Below are positions 17,170 to 24,982 of a DNA stretch of 64,000 bases, one piece after another. The stretch's first letter is position 1; every line of letters begins with the position of its first letter. The notes under the pieces are model-generated. The model was not told the origin of the DNA, did not search any database, and saw only the letters and a program-made list of their open reading frames with translations. Made by a program: the position numbers and the translations under genes. The stretch comes from Gloeotrichia echinulata CP02 (GTDB taxonomy: Bacteria; Cyanobacteriota; Cyanobacteriia; Cyanobacteriales; Nostocaceae). The DNA is taken from the NCBI GenBank assembly GCA_038087035.1, contig CP051187.1:6454001-6518000 (forward strand), read 5' to 3'.

Positions 17170-18657
17170 ATGCTCCATCAAAACCAAACACCCTTAATAG
17201 AAGCCTTAAAAACCTCCATTTCTCGTCATCACGCACCATTTTACACCCCAGGACATAAACGCGGTGCAGGAATTTCACCGACATTAACTGATTTACTAGG
17301 TAAACAAGTCTTCCGCGCCGATTTAACCGAACTAGCAGAATTAGATAATTTATTCACACCTCAAAGCGCAATTTTAGCAGCGCAAGAATTAGCAGCAGCA
17401 GCTTTTGGCGCATCACAAACATGGTTTTTAGTCAATGGTTCCACCTGTGGAATTGAAGCCGCAATTCTCGCTACTTGTGGTGTAGGAGATAAAATTATTC
17501 TGCCGCGAAACGTACATTCTTCAGTTATCGCCGGCTTAATTCTCTCTGGCGCCATACCCATTTTTATCAATCCTGAATATGACCCAATTTTAGATATTCC
17601 CCACAGTATCACACCCAAGGCAGTGCAAGCAGCTTTAGCAAAACATCCCCAAGCCAAAGCAGTATTCGCAGTTTACCCAACATATTACGGCGTTTGTGGA
17701 AATTTGAGAGCGATCGCCCACATTACCCATCAATATAATATCCCTTTACTCGTAGACGAAGCCCACGGCGCACACTTCGCCTTTCATCCCCAACTACCCA
17801 CCCCAGCCCTAGCTGCAGGTGCTGATTTAACCGTACAATCCATCCATAAGACCCTGGGTGCAATCACCCAAGCATCGATGCTGCATATCCAAGGTAACAG
17901 GATAGATAGCGATCGCATCAGTAAAGCCTTGCAATTAGTCCAGTCTACCAGCCCCAGCTACTTACTTTTAGCTTCCCTCGACGCAGCACGTCACCAAATG
18001 GCTATCAACGGGGAACAACTAATGTCCCGCACTTTGCAACTTGCACAGGAAGCCATAACCAAAATCAACCAAATTCCTGGATTCTCTATCCCCCTCACCG
18101 CTTGCAAAGAGTCACCTGGTTTTGTCGCGTTAGATCAAACCAGACTAACCGTCACCGTTTCCGACTTAGGTTTCACCGGCTTCGCAGCAGAAGAAATTTT
18201 AGACCAACTTGGCGTAACTGCAGAATTTTCTTCCCTACAGCATCTCACATTTATTCTCAGCTTGGGAAATACACCAGCAGATATTCAGCAATTAGTCCAA
18301 AGTTTTGCCACCCTATCCCAGATGACCCCCCAAGCGAAGAGGGGATTAATTTTATGGGATAATGATTTTATGATGGGTAACTCTGTGCAAATTTCGCCCC
18401 GCGAAGCTTTTTTCAGTCCTACAGAAACCTTACCCATCGAAAAAACAAGCGATCGCATTTGTACAGAAATCCTTTGTCCCTATCCTCCAGGAATACCTAT
18501 TTTAATGCCAGGAGAAGTAATTACCAAAGCCGCCATAGATTACCTGTGCCAAATTCAGGCGATGGGAGGGTTTATCACAGGTTGTGCTGATACTACCCTC
18601 CGCACTTTAAAGGTAGTTAAACAGTCCAGAGTCAAGAGTCCAAAGTCAAGAGTCTAA
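17170..18657 (+). CDS. PLP-dependent Orn/Lys/Arg decarboxylase-family enzyme
   Basis: This 495-residue fold-type I PLP enzyme resembles the short lysine/arginine/ornithine decarboxylases of cyanobacteria. Visible motifs are FYTPGHKRG (residues 24-32), NGSTCG at 90-95, DEAHGAHF at 196-203 with the PLP-ring His and Asp, and the Schiff-base lysine K227 in QSIHKTLG. The C-terminal domain contains PYPPGIPILMPGE. The product would be cadaverine, agmatine or putrescine; the substrate cannot be decided. The last ten residues (SRVKSPKSRV) are translated from a tandem DNA repeat and are probably not functional. Confidence 0.9.
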   Translation: MLHQNQTPLIEALKTSISRHHAPFYTPGHKRGAGISPTLTDLLGKQVFRADLTELAELDNLFTPQSAILAAQELAAAAFGASQTWFLVNGSTCGIEAAILATCGVGDKIILPRNVHSSVIAGLILSGAIPIFINPEYDPILDIPHSITPKAVQAALAKHPQAKAVFAVYPTYYGVCGNLRAIAHITHQYNIPLLVDEAHGAHFAFHPQLPTPALAAGADLTVQSIHKTLGAITQASMLHIQGNRIDSDRISKALQLVQSTSPSYLLLASLDAARHQMAINGEQLMSRTLQLAQEAITKINQIPGFSIPLTACKESPGFVALDQTRLTVTVSDLGFTGFAAEEILDQLGVTAEFSSLQHLTFILSLGNTPADIQQLVQSFATLSQMTPQAKRGLILWDNDFMMGNSVQISPREAFFSPTETLPIEKTSDRICTEILCPYPPGIPILMPGEVITKAAIDYLCQIQAMGGFITGCADTTLRTLKVVKQSRVKSPKSRV

Positions 18658-18697
18658 ACTTTGGACTCTTGACCCTTGACCCTTGACCCTTGACTCT
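18618..18697. repeat. short tandem repeats GAGTCAA and CTTGACC
   Basis: GAGTC(A/C)AA units on the plus strand are followed by an inverted run of CTTGACC. The repeat encodes the end of the decarboxylase and fills the gap to the converging permease gene, so it could form a hairpin between the two. Confidence 0.7.
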
Positions 18698-18699
18698 TT

Positions 18700-20439
18700 T
18701 TAAATCAACAATTGATATTTTTCCTGAGCCAAGCGGTAGAGGGGACGCCAAACTAAACGATTAGTCATCACCACTAACAAAGACATGACCGTTGTAGCTG
18801 CTAGAAGTAAGGAAAAATTACCTGTAGCTGTAGCATTAGAAATTGTCGCACCAAGTCCAGATGTGGTAATCACCCGTCCTTGGAAGGTGACGTATTCACT
18901 CACAATACTAGCATTCCAAGCGCCACCAACGGCGGTAATGATTCCTGTAACTAGGTAGGGAAAGATTGCGGGTAAAATTAGAGTGCGCCAGCGTTCCACA
19001 AGGGAAAGTTTATATACCCATGCGGCTTCGATTAGGTCTGAGGGAATCGATTGTGCGCCGGCGATGACGTTAAATAGAAGATACCACATTGTTCCTAACA
19101 TCATTAGGGCGATCGCACCAATTTGTAAGCCACCTGCGATGTGGGTTAAGCCTAACAACAGGATGGGAAATAATGCTGTCGCTGGTACGGAAGCGGCTAT
19201 TTGCACTATTGGCTGTAAAATTTGGGCTAATCGACGATTACGACCAATGGCGACTCCGACGGGAACTGTCCACAATAATGATAATATTAAGGCAATTGTC
19301 ACCCGTAAGGCGGTAAATACAGCGCCTTTAATTACCTGTAGCCAATTATCCCAAGTCAAGGTTCTTAATAATAAGACTGCTTCCCAGGTTCCCCAGAGGA
19401 CAATTAAGGCGAAACCGCTGACAAATAGCCAATTGACGAATTTCAACCAGTGTAAGTTTCCTTGAGCGTTGACGGGGAGGGTACGCACAGGAAAGGAGCG
19501 AATCAAACCATCGTCAAGGGCTGCTTGCAATGGGCGAAAAATGCTATCACTGAGGATTTTTAAGGTAGGCGATCGCCTGAAAATATCTAATACCCACGAT
19601 TGCGGTGCATCTTGCGATTCTACCATCTCTAATTTAAATTTTTCTGCCCAAGCTATCAATGGTCGCCATACAAAAAAATCTATGGCGACAATGACGCCAA
19701 TTAGCAACGTTAAACCCCAGAATATCGCTTTAAAGTCTCCCTTGCTAGCTGCGCTGGCTAAAAATGAGCCTAATCCTGGTAAGCGAAAGTCTTTATCTCC
19801 CAGGGTAAAGGATTCTATGGCGATTAAAAAAAACCAGCCTCCAGCTACAGACATGACGCTATTCCAAACCAACCCAATTACACCTGCTGGTAATTCTAAT
19901 GTCCAAAACCGGTGCCATAAATTCAGGCGATAAATCTGTGCTGCTTCTAGCAATTCTCGCGGAATGCTTTGCAGTGACTGGTAAAAACTAAAGGTCATAT
20001 TCCAGGTCATACCTGTGAATATTAGCAGAATTGAGGCAAGTTCTATACCAATGCGCTGACCTGGAAATAGGGCGATTAAAGCTAACACTACTCCTGGTAA
20101 AAAGGATAATACTGGAATCGATTGCAGAATATCCAGTAAAGGAATCATCACCATTGCTGCGACGCGGTAACGATAAGCAGTATAGGAATAAATCAGGGTA
20201 AAAAATAGGGATAAAAAGTAAGCTAATGTCATCCTTACCAAAGTTTGGGCTGTATACCCTGGTAAAGCAGAAATGTCTGTGGAAATCGTCAGATTACCTT
20301 GAAATGTACCGCTGAACTGGGAACCAGTTTTGACAATAGCGACAGCAAAAGCCACAATCAGCAGAATCAGCAATCCATCTTGCCAAGTCCAGCCTAAGCG
20401 TCCTAAAATTTTGTTAGCCGGCGTTAGGGGTCGAGTCAT
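18700..20439 (-). CDS. ABC importer permease, two BPD-type domains fused
   Basis: In 579 residues there are two binding-protein-dependent permease domains in one chain (about 70-270 and 360-570), each with five to six membrane helices and an EAA loop (ELLEAAQIYRLNLWHRFWTL and DLIEAAWVYKLSLVERWRTL). The fold is that of NitT/TauT-type importers for anions or sulfonates. It follows the ATPase gene on the same strand by 56 bp and forms an operon with it. No substrate-binding protein is encoded nearby, so the substrate cannot be named. Confidence 0.9.
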   Translation of the reverse strand: MTRPLTPANKILGRLGWTWQDGLLILLIVAFAVAIVKTGSQFSGTFQGNLTISTDISALPGYTAQTLVRMTLAYFLSLFFTLIYSYTAYRYRVAAMVMIPLLDILQSIPVLSFLPGVVLALIALFPGQRIGIELASILLIFTGMTWNMTFSFYQSLQSIPRELLEAAQIYRLNLWHRFWTLELPAGVIGLVWNSVMSVAGGWFFLIAIESFTLGDKDFRLPGLGSFLASAASKGDFKAIFWGLTLLIGVIVAIDFFVWRPLIAWAEKFKLEMVESQDAPQSWVLDIFRRSPTLKILSDSIFRPLQAALDDGLIRSFPVRTLPVNAQGNLHWLKFVNWLFVSGFALIVLWGTWEAVLLLRTLTWDNWLQVIKGAVFTALRVTIALILSLLWTVPVGVAIGRNRRLAQILQPIVQIAASVPATALFPILLLGLTHIAGGLQIGAIALMMLGTMWYLLFNVIAGAQSIPSDLIEAAWVYKLSLVERWRTLILPAIFPYLVTGIITAVGGAWNASIVSEYVTFQGRVITTSGLGATISNATATGNFSLLLAATTVMSLLVVMTNRLVWRPLYRLAQEKYQLLI

Positions 20440-20495
20440 ATCAATTAGGAGTTAGGAGTTAGGAGTCATTGACAAATGACAAATGACAAATTTGT
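20440..20495. repeat. short tandem repeats GTTAGGA and AAATGAC
   Basis: Three GTTAGGA-type and three AAATGAC-type units fill the gap between the ATPase and permease genes of the importer. Confidence 0.6.
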
Positions 20496-21830
20496 TTAAC
20501 CTAAAGCTTCAACATTTGCAGCTTGTTCGAGGAAGATTTGTCCAGATGGCTCATCATAACCATAAATCTCCGCATAACGACCCCAATCAATCGCAGTTTT
20601 TAATTGTCGCTCGGCTTCTTCAGGGCTAAAGTGACTTTCTAGGATATCTAAAACCAGTTCCTCTGGGATGCGTTGATTGCGTTTTGCTTCTAGCAGACGA
20701 TAGATTTGCTGTATCAAGCGGACATGGGTCAGCAGCTGCGAACGGACGAGTTGTTTACGCTCGTCAATGCTACCATTAATAAACTGATGTGCGATTGGAA
20801 TCAGGCTAATATCCCCCTCTGCTACTTCCACAAAATCCATTAATTTTGCACCTTCCACAATCGGGAGAATTTCATCCACTTCTAATTGCAGTTCTTGCGC
20901 CAAACGGTAAAGGTCTTTTTCTTGACGATCCTCTAACAATTCTAATAACCCGGCGATGGAGCCGATTCTGACTGGTGGTAAAGACTGATACCTAGGCTGT
21001 GGTGTTGGTGCTTGTACAGAAACCGTTTGGGCTGATTCTACTGTCTCCATCTCTGGATTTGTGATAATTTTATACACCTGGTCTACCAGAGCTTGAAAGT
21101 TGGGGTGTTTGCGATCGCGGTAATGGGGTAACGTCACAGATAAATCAGATCTGATTCTCCCAGGATTGCGTCCTAAAACAATAATCCGGTCAGCTAAAAT
21201 TACAGCTTCTTCAATGCCGTGGGTAACGATTAAAATTGCTTGGGTAGGTATACGACGCTCTAACCACAAATCTAATAATTCAAATCGCAAGTTTTCAGCC
21301 GTCAGCACATCCAAAGCTGAAAACGGCTCATCCATACATAATAGTTCTGGTTCTACGGCTAAAGCCCTTGCAAAGCCGACACGCTGACGCATTCCCCCAG
21401 AAAGTTCTTTAGGATAAGCATTTTCAAACCCATCCAAACCAATCACGTCAATCATTCGCAGCGCCTTTTGTCGCCGAGATTCCGGTGGTTCCCCTTTCGC
21501 CTTCAAACCCAGTTCCACATTTTCCAGTACAGTTAACCAAGGATAAAGGGCAAAACTTTGGAAAACAATCGCCACTCCAGGATTTAAACCAACCATCGGC
21601 TGATTGTGGTATATCACTTCACCCTGGGTGGGGGGAATCAACCCCGCAATCATCCGCATTAAGGTAGACTTTCCTGAACCCGAAGGCCCCAGCAAAGCAA
21701 CGATTTCCCCTGGACGCAATTCGAGATTGATATTGTCCAGGATAACAATTTGCTGACCGTTAGGCTGCCGATAAGATTTATTTACACCTCTTAAGGCAAT
21801 CAGGTGTTCAGTTGCTGTTTTGGGAACCAC
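20496..21830 (-). CDS. ABC importer ATPase with AAA-associated C-terminal domain (NitT/TauT type)
   Basis: The 444-residue subunit has Walker A GPSGSGKST at 48-56, a Q-loop in AIVFQSFALYPWLTV, signature LSGGMRQRVGFARAL, Walker B LLCMDEPFSALD and H-loop VTHGIEEA. The ATPase domain ends near residue 260. After a Pro/Gln linker, about 150 residues form the so-called AAA-associated regulatory domain seen in nitrate- and taurine-type ATPases, with helices around EKDLYRLAQELQLEVDEILP. It energises the fused permease encoded just downstream. Confidence 0.92.
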   Translation of the reverse strand: MVPKTATEHLIALRGVNKSYRQPNGQQIVILDNINLELRPGEIVALLGPSGSGKSTLMRMIAGLIPPTQGEVIYHNQPMVGLNPGVAIVFQSFALYPWLTVLENVELGLKAKGEPPESRRQKALRMIDVIGLDGFENAYPKELSGGMRQRVGFARALAVEPELLCMDEPFSALDVLTAENLRFELLDLWLERRIPTQAILIVTHGIEEAVILADRIIVLGRNPGRIRSDLSVTLPHYRDRKHPNFQALVDQVYKIITNPEMETVESAQTVSVQAPTPQPRYQSLPPVRIGSIAGLLELLEDRQEKDLYRLAQELQLEVDEILPIVEGAKLMDFVEVAEGDISLIPIAHQFINGSIDERKQLVRSQLLTHVRLIQQIYRLLEAKRNQRIPEELVLDILESHFSPEEAERQLKTAIDWGRYAEIYGYDEPSGQIFLEQAANVEALG

Positions 21831-21948
21831 CGCTATCTCACTAAACCTATAATTAAATACAATCTCATGCTCAGGTTATCTTACAGTTAAAGTGGGTAGT
21901 TAGTTGTCATTGAAACTCCCAATTCCTCACTCCTCGCTCCTGACTCCT

Positions 21949-22347
21949 TTACTTCCATAATTTGGCTGCGATGACACCTAACTGAACGCAGATAATTCCT
22001 AAAATTGCGCTACCACCCCAGTAACCAATGGTGGCTAATAAATGACCAGTACGCAATAAAGAAATAGTCTCTAACCCGTAGGTAGAGAAAGTTGTGTATG
22101 CGCCTAAAAATCCTGTTGCTACTAACAACCGCACTTCTGGGGAAATTATCGCCACCTTCTCTACAGCTAAGGTAGCGAAAAATCCCATCGCCAAACAACC
22201 GCTGAGGTTGATAAAAAAGGTGCCATAGGGAAAACTTGTCCCGAAACGCTGTGCAAACCATATACCGATATAGTAACGACTTAAAGCCCCGGCGATCGCA
22301 CCTAAACTAATCGCGATGGGATGGCGCAGGTTTGGATCTTGCAACAT
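21949..22347 (-). CDS. crcB: fluoride channel CrcB/FluC
   Basis: This four-helix membrane protein of 132 residues exports fluoride as a dual-topology dimer. Family motifs are present: GALSRYYIG, the GTFFINLSGC stretch with the key Asn, and GFLGAYTTFSTY with the phenylalanine and Thr-Ser track that lines the pore. Its start is only about 50 bp from the 212-bp repeat array, so its promoter must lie within or beside that array. I saw no fluoride riboswitch in this short leader. Confidence 0.95.
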   Translation of the reverse strand: MLQDPNLRHPIAISLGAIAGALSRYYIGIWFAQRFGTSFPYGTFFINLSGCLAMGFFATLAVEKVAIISPEVRLLVATGFLGAYTTFSTYGLETISLLRTGHLLATIGYWGGSAILGIICVQLGVIAAKLWK

Positions 22348-22398
22348 ATCAAAGTTTAATACTAGGAGATTATTCTACTGGACAAATCTTGCTCACCA

Positions 22399-22506
22399 AT
22401 GTCAGACCCAGAATCCTTGACATCCACCAAGTTGACAAGATATTATATAGATAATGGAAAAGCTGTGGGCAGATATACTAAGTTCTCAAACAATCCTCGT
22501 CCCTAA
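22399..22506 (+). CDS. 35-residue ORF in the partial first unit
   Basis: It begins ATG (MSDPESLTSTKLTRYYIDNG) and ends KFSNNPRP. It is the part shared by all eight units, so the true peptide, if any, may start at this ATG in every copy. This copy differs at one residue (GKAVG instead of GKGVG). No Shine-Dalgarno sequence precedes it. Confidence 0.35.
   Translation: MSDPESLTSTKLTRYYIDNGKAVGRYTKFSNNPRP
22417..22446 (+). promoter_or_regulatory. SigA-type promoter-like pair, repeated in all eight units
   Basis: TTGACA (22417-22422), an 18-nt spacer and TATTAT (22441-22446) fit a housekeeping promoter. The same pair recurs every 212 bp (next at 22629 and 22653) because it lies inside the repeat. 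If active, each unit would start a transcript near the codon pair for Asp-Asn, well inside the ORF. That favours a small-RNA reading over the peptide reading. Confidence 0.45.
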
Positions 22507-22508
22507 TT

Positions 22509-22718
22509 GTGAACTTAACGCCAACCCACAACAGTAATCAAATCCACAACAAAACAAACAGCGAATCTTACCCAGCTTTGGTGAATAAAACACCTCAACT
22601 GATTTCCCCGATGTCAGACCCAGAATCCTTGACATCAACCAAGTTGACAAGATATTATATAGATAATGGAAAAGGTGTAGGCAGATATACTAAGTTCTCA
22701 AACAATCCTCGTCCCTAA
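22509..22718 (+). CDS. 69-residue repeated ORF, copy 1
   Basis: GTG start (MNLTPTHNSN) to a TAA; the next copy starts two bases after the stop (TAATTGTG). Valine 56 is GTA here. It is hydrophilic, with no signal peptide, membrane segment or known motif. Confidence 0.35.
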   Translation: MNLTPTHNSNQIHNKTNSESYPALVNKTPQLISPMSDPESLTSTKLTRYYIDNGKGVGRYTKFSNNPRP

Positions 22719-22720
22719 TT

Positions 22721-22930
22721 GTGAACTTAACGCCAACCCACAACAGTAATCAAATCCACAACAAAACAAACAGCGAATCTTACCCAGCTTTGGTGAATAA
22801 AACACCTCAACTGATTTCCCCGATGTCAGACCCAGAATCCTTGACATCAACCAAGTTGACAAGATATTATATAGATAATGGAAAAGGTGTGGGCAGATAT
22901 ACTAAGTTCTCAAACAATCCTCGTCCCTAA
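22721..22930 (+). CDS. 69-residue repeated ORF, copy 2
   Basis: The protein is identical to copy 1; the valine codon is GTG instead of GTA. Confidence 0.35.
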   Translation: MNLTPTHNSNQIHNKTNSESYPALVNKTPQLISPMSDPESLTSTKLTRYYIDNGKGVGRYTKFSNNPRP

Positions 22931-22932
22931 TT

Positions 22933-23142
22933 GTGAACTTAACGCCAACCCACAACAGTAATCAAATCCACAACAAAACAAACAGCGAATCTTACCCAGC
23001 TTTGGTGAATAAATCAGCTCAACTGATTTCCCGAATGTCAGACCCAGAATCCTTGACATCCACCAAGTTGACAAGATATTATATAGATAATGGAAAAGGT
23101 GTTGGCAGATATACTAAGTTCTCAAACAATCCTCGTCCCTAA
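22933..23142 (+). CDS. 69-residue repeated ORF, copy 3
   Basis: It has KSAQLISRM instead of KTPQLISPM, and the valine codon is GTT. The intercopy dinucleotide is CT rather than TT. Confidence 0.35.
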   Translation: MNLTPTHNSNQIHNKTNSESYPALVNKSAQLISRMSDPESLTSTKLTRYYIDNGKGVGRYTKFSNNPRP

Positions 23143-23144
23143 CT

Positions 23145-23354
23145 GTGAACTTAACGCCAACCCACAACAGTAATCAAATCCACAACAAAACAAACAGCGA
23201 ATCTTACCCAGCTTTGGTGAATAAAACACCTCAACTGATTTCCCTAATGTCAGACCCAGAATCCTTGACATCAACCAAGTTGACAAGATATTATATAGAT
23301 AATGGAAAAAGTGTGGGCAGATATACTAAGTTTTCAAACCATCCTCTTCCCTAA
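23145..23354 (+). CDS. 69-residue repeated ORF, copy 4
   Basis: It has GKSVG instead of GKGVG, LISLM, and the alternative C-terminus SNHPLP. Confidence 0.35.
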   Translation: MNLTPTHNSNQIHNKTNSESYPALVNKTPQLISLMSDPESLTSTKLTRYYIDNGKSVGRYTKFSNHPLP

Positions 23355-23356
23355 TT

Positions 23357-23566
23357 GTGAACTTAACGCCAACCCACAACAGTAATCAAATCCACAACAA
23401 AACAAACAGCGAATCTTACCCAGCTTTGGTGAATAAAACACCTCAACTGATTTCCCCGATGTCAGACCCAGAATCCTTGACATCAACCAAGTTGACAAGA
23501 TATTATATAGATAATGGAAAAGGTGTGGGCAGATATACTAAGTTTTCAAACCATCCTCTTCCCTAA
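23357..23566 (+). CDS. 69-residue repeated ORF, copy 5
   Basis: The N-terminal part is like copies 1 and 2; the C-terminus SNHPLP is like copy 4. This is a mosaic of two unit types. Confidence 0.35.
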   Translation: MNLTPTHNSNQIHNKTNSESYPALVNKTPQLISPMSDPESLTSTKLTRYYIDNGKGVGRYTKFSNHPLP

Positions 23567-23568
23567 TT

Positions 23569-23778
23569 GTGAACTTAACGCCAACCCACAACAGTAATCA
23601 AATCCACAACAAAACAAACAGCGAATCTTACCCAGCTTTGGTGAATAAATCAGCTCAACTGATTTCCCTAATGTCAGACCCAGAATCCTTGACATCAACC
23701 AAGTTGACAAGATATTATATAGATAATGGAAAAGGTGTGGGCAGATATACTAAGTTTTCAAACCATCCTCTTCCCTAA
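23569..23778 (+). CDS. 69-residue repeated ORF, copy 6
   Basis: It has KSAQLISLM and the SNHPLP C-terminus. Confidence 0.35.
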   Translation: MNLTPTHNSNQIHNKTNSESYPALVNKSAQLISLMSDPESLTSTKLTRYYIDNGKGVGRYTKFSNHPLP

Positions 23779-23780
23779 TT

Positions 23781-23990
23781 GTGAACTTAACGCCAACCCA
23801 CAACAGTAATCAAATCCACAACAAAACAAACAGCGAATCTTACCCAGCTTTGGTGAATAAATCAGCTCAACTGATTTCCCTAATGTCAGACCCAGAATCC
23901 TTGACATCAACCAAGTTGACAAGATATTATATAGATAATGGAAAAGGTGTCGGCAGATATACTAAGTTCTCAAACAATCCTCTTCCCTAA
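23781..23990 (+). CDS. 69-residue repeated ORF, copy 7 (last)
   Basis: It has KSAQLISLM, valine codon GTC, and C-terminus SNNPLP. Homology to the repeat ends right at the stop codon, after which unique sequence begins. Confidence 0.35.
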   Translation: MNLTPTHNSNQIHNKTNSESYPALVNKSAQLISLMSDPESLTSTKLTRYYIDNGKGVGRYTKFSNNPLP

Positions 23991-24100
23991 TACAGAATTT
24001 TCACCTGTATTTACCTCCTAAATATATCTTCCTTCAGACTTAAAGCCGGAAAACCCTACTCATCAGACAGGTTTTCAGCACCATGCGTGTTACGCTTTTA

Positions 24101-24204
24101 TAGGACTTAGGCATGGACTAGGATTTTACGTCATTACGAGCGTAGCGTTCCCCTAGGGTAGTAATCGCAAAGGCTTATTTTTCGTCATGAGTGCATAAGT
24201 CCTA
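24101..24204. mobile_element. MITE, family B (5-bp target duplication), copy 1
   Basis: The ends TAGGACTTAGGCA and the complement of TAGGACTTATGCA enclose 104 bp without an ORF. TTTTA is duplicated at 24096-24100 and 24205-24209. A second member lies at 44825-44918. Confidence 0.85.
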
Positions 24205-24239
24205 TTTTAAATTGCATAGTTACTCATGAGGATTGCCCT

Positions 24240-24713
24240 ATGAACAATCAACTGTATGAACAAGATTTTAATCTTTGGCGAAAAAACATAATTGAGCAAA
24301 TTAAAGAAAATCGTTTTAATGATATAGATTGGGAGCATTTGCTTTTAGAATTAGAAGACATGGGAAAAGCTGAGAAACGGTCATTCGTGAGTAATTTAAC
24401 AATACTGATGGCTCATTTACTCAAATTAACCGTTCAAGCTGATGCTCCTGAAATGATGAAAGCAAGCTGGTATAGTTCTGTAACAGAACATCGCTTCCGA
24501 GTCAAAAAGGATCTCGCAGAAAATCCTTCATTTAAAACCTATATTGCTGAAGTTATGTCTCAAGCCTATGCCGATGCTCGCAAATTGGCAATCAAAGAAA
24601 GTAAAAACGCTAAATTAGGCGTGAGAAAACCTGCTCTAGAAGAATATCCTCTCGATTGTCCTTTTATTCTAGAAGAATTATTAGATGAAGATTTTTATGG
24701 AGGTATTTCCTAG
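24240..24713 (+). CDS. DUF29 family protein
   Basis: The 157-residue protein has the family pattern YEQDFNLWRKNIIEQIKENR at the start, DWEHLLLELEDMGKAEKRS and a central LTILMAHLLKL, ending in CPFILEELLDEDF. DUF29 proteins are numerous in cyanobacteria, mostly helical and of unknown function; some have been suggested to be linked to toxin-antitoxin loci. It is the first gene downstream of the 212-bp array and of a MITE. Confidence 0.88.
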   Translation: MNNQLYEQDFNLWRKNIIEQIKENRFNDIDWEHLLLELEDMGKAEKRSFVSNLTILMAHLLKLTVQADAPEMMKASWYSSVTEHRFRVKKDLAENPSFKTYIAEVMSQAYADARKLAIKESKNAKLGVRKPALEEYPLDCPFILEELLDEDFYGGIS

Positions 24714-24982
24714 AAACTAAGTTACTTAGGCTTTTTGGTTAACAAAAATACATCGTCATGTCGATTCGGTTATGAGGAATTCAGGGAACTATTGCAGAAA
24801 TTCTGTTACAGCCTCAAAGTAACAGCCCTTCCCCCCTCTCACCCGCCCGCACAAACTAAACATTTGCCAAATTGGCATGAGATTGTTGCATTTTTATGAT
24901 TACAATAACTAGTGATGCTAGATAATGGGAAAGCTTTGACTTTTACTTCCCAACCTAGTCCAGACAAATAGAATTAATACTT

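Larger units (their letters stand above)
22388..23990 (+). repeat. tandem array of 212-bp units, seven full copies plus one partial
   Basis: Units start at 22509, 22721, 22933, 23145, 23357, 23569 and 23781, with exact 212-bp spacing. A 5' partial unit lies at 22388-22506. The copies are about 95% or more identical. Variants (AAAACACCT or AAATCAGCT; CCG, CGA or CTA; AACAATCCTCGT or AACCATCCTCTT) are shuffled among copies, as expected from unequal exchange. Each unit contains a short plus-strand ORF and a TTGACA-N18-TATTAT promoter-like pair. The array separates crcB (minus) from the DUF29 gene (plus). Confidence 0.97.

Noticed and set aside
22388..23990. CRISPR array
   Set aside because: The whole 212-bp unit is repeated; there are no unique spacers and no cas genes.
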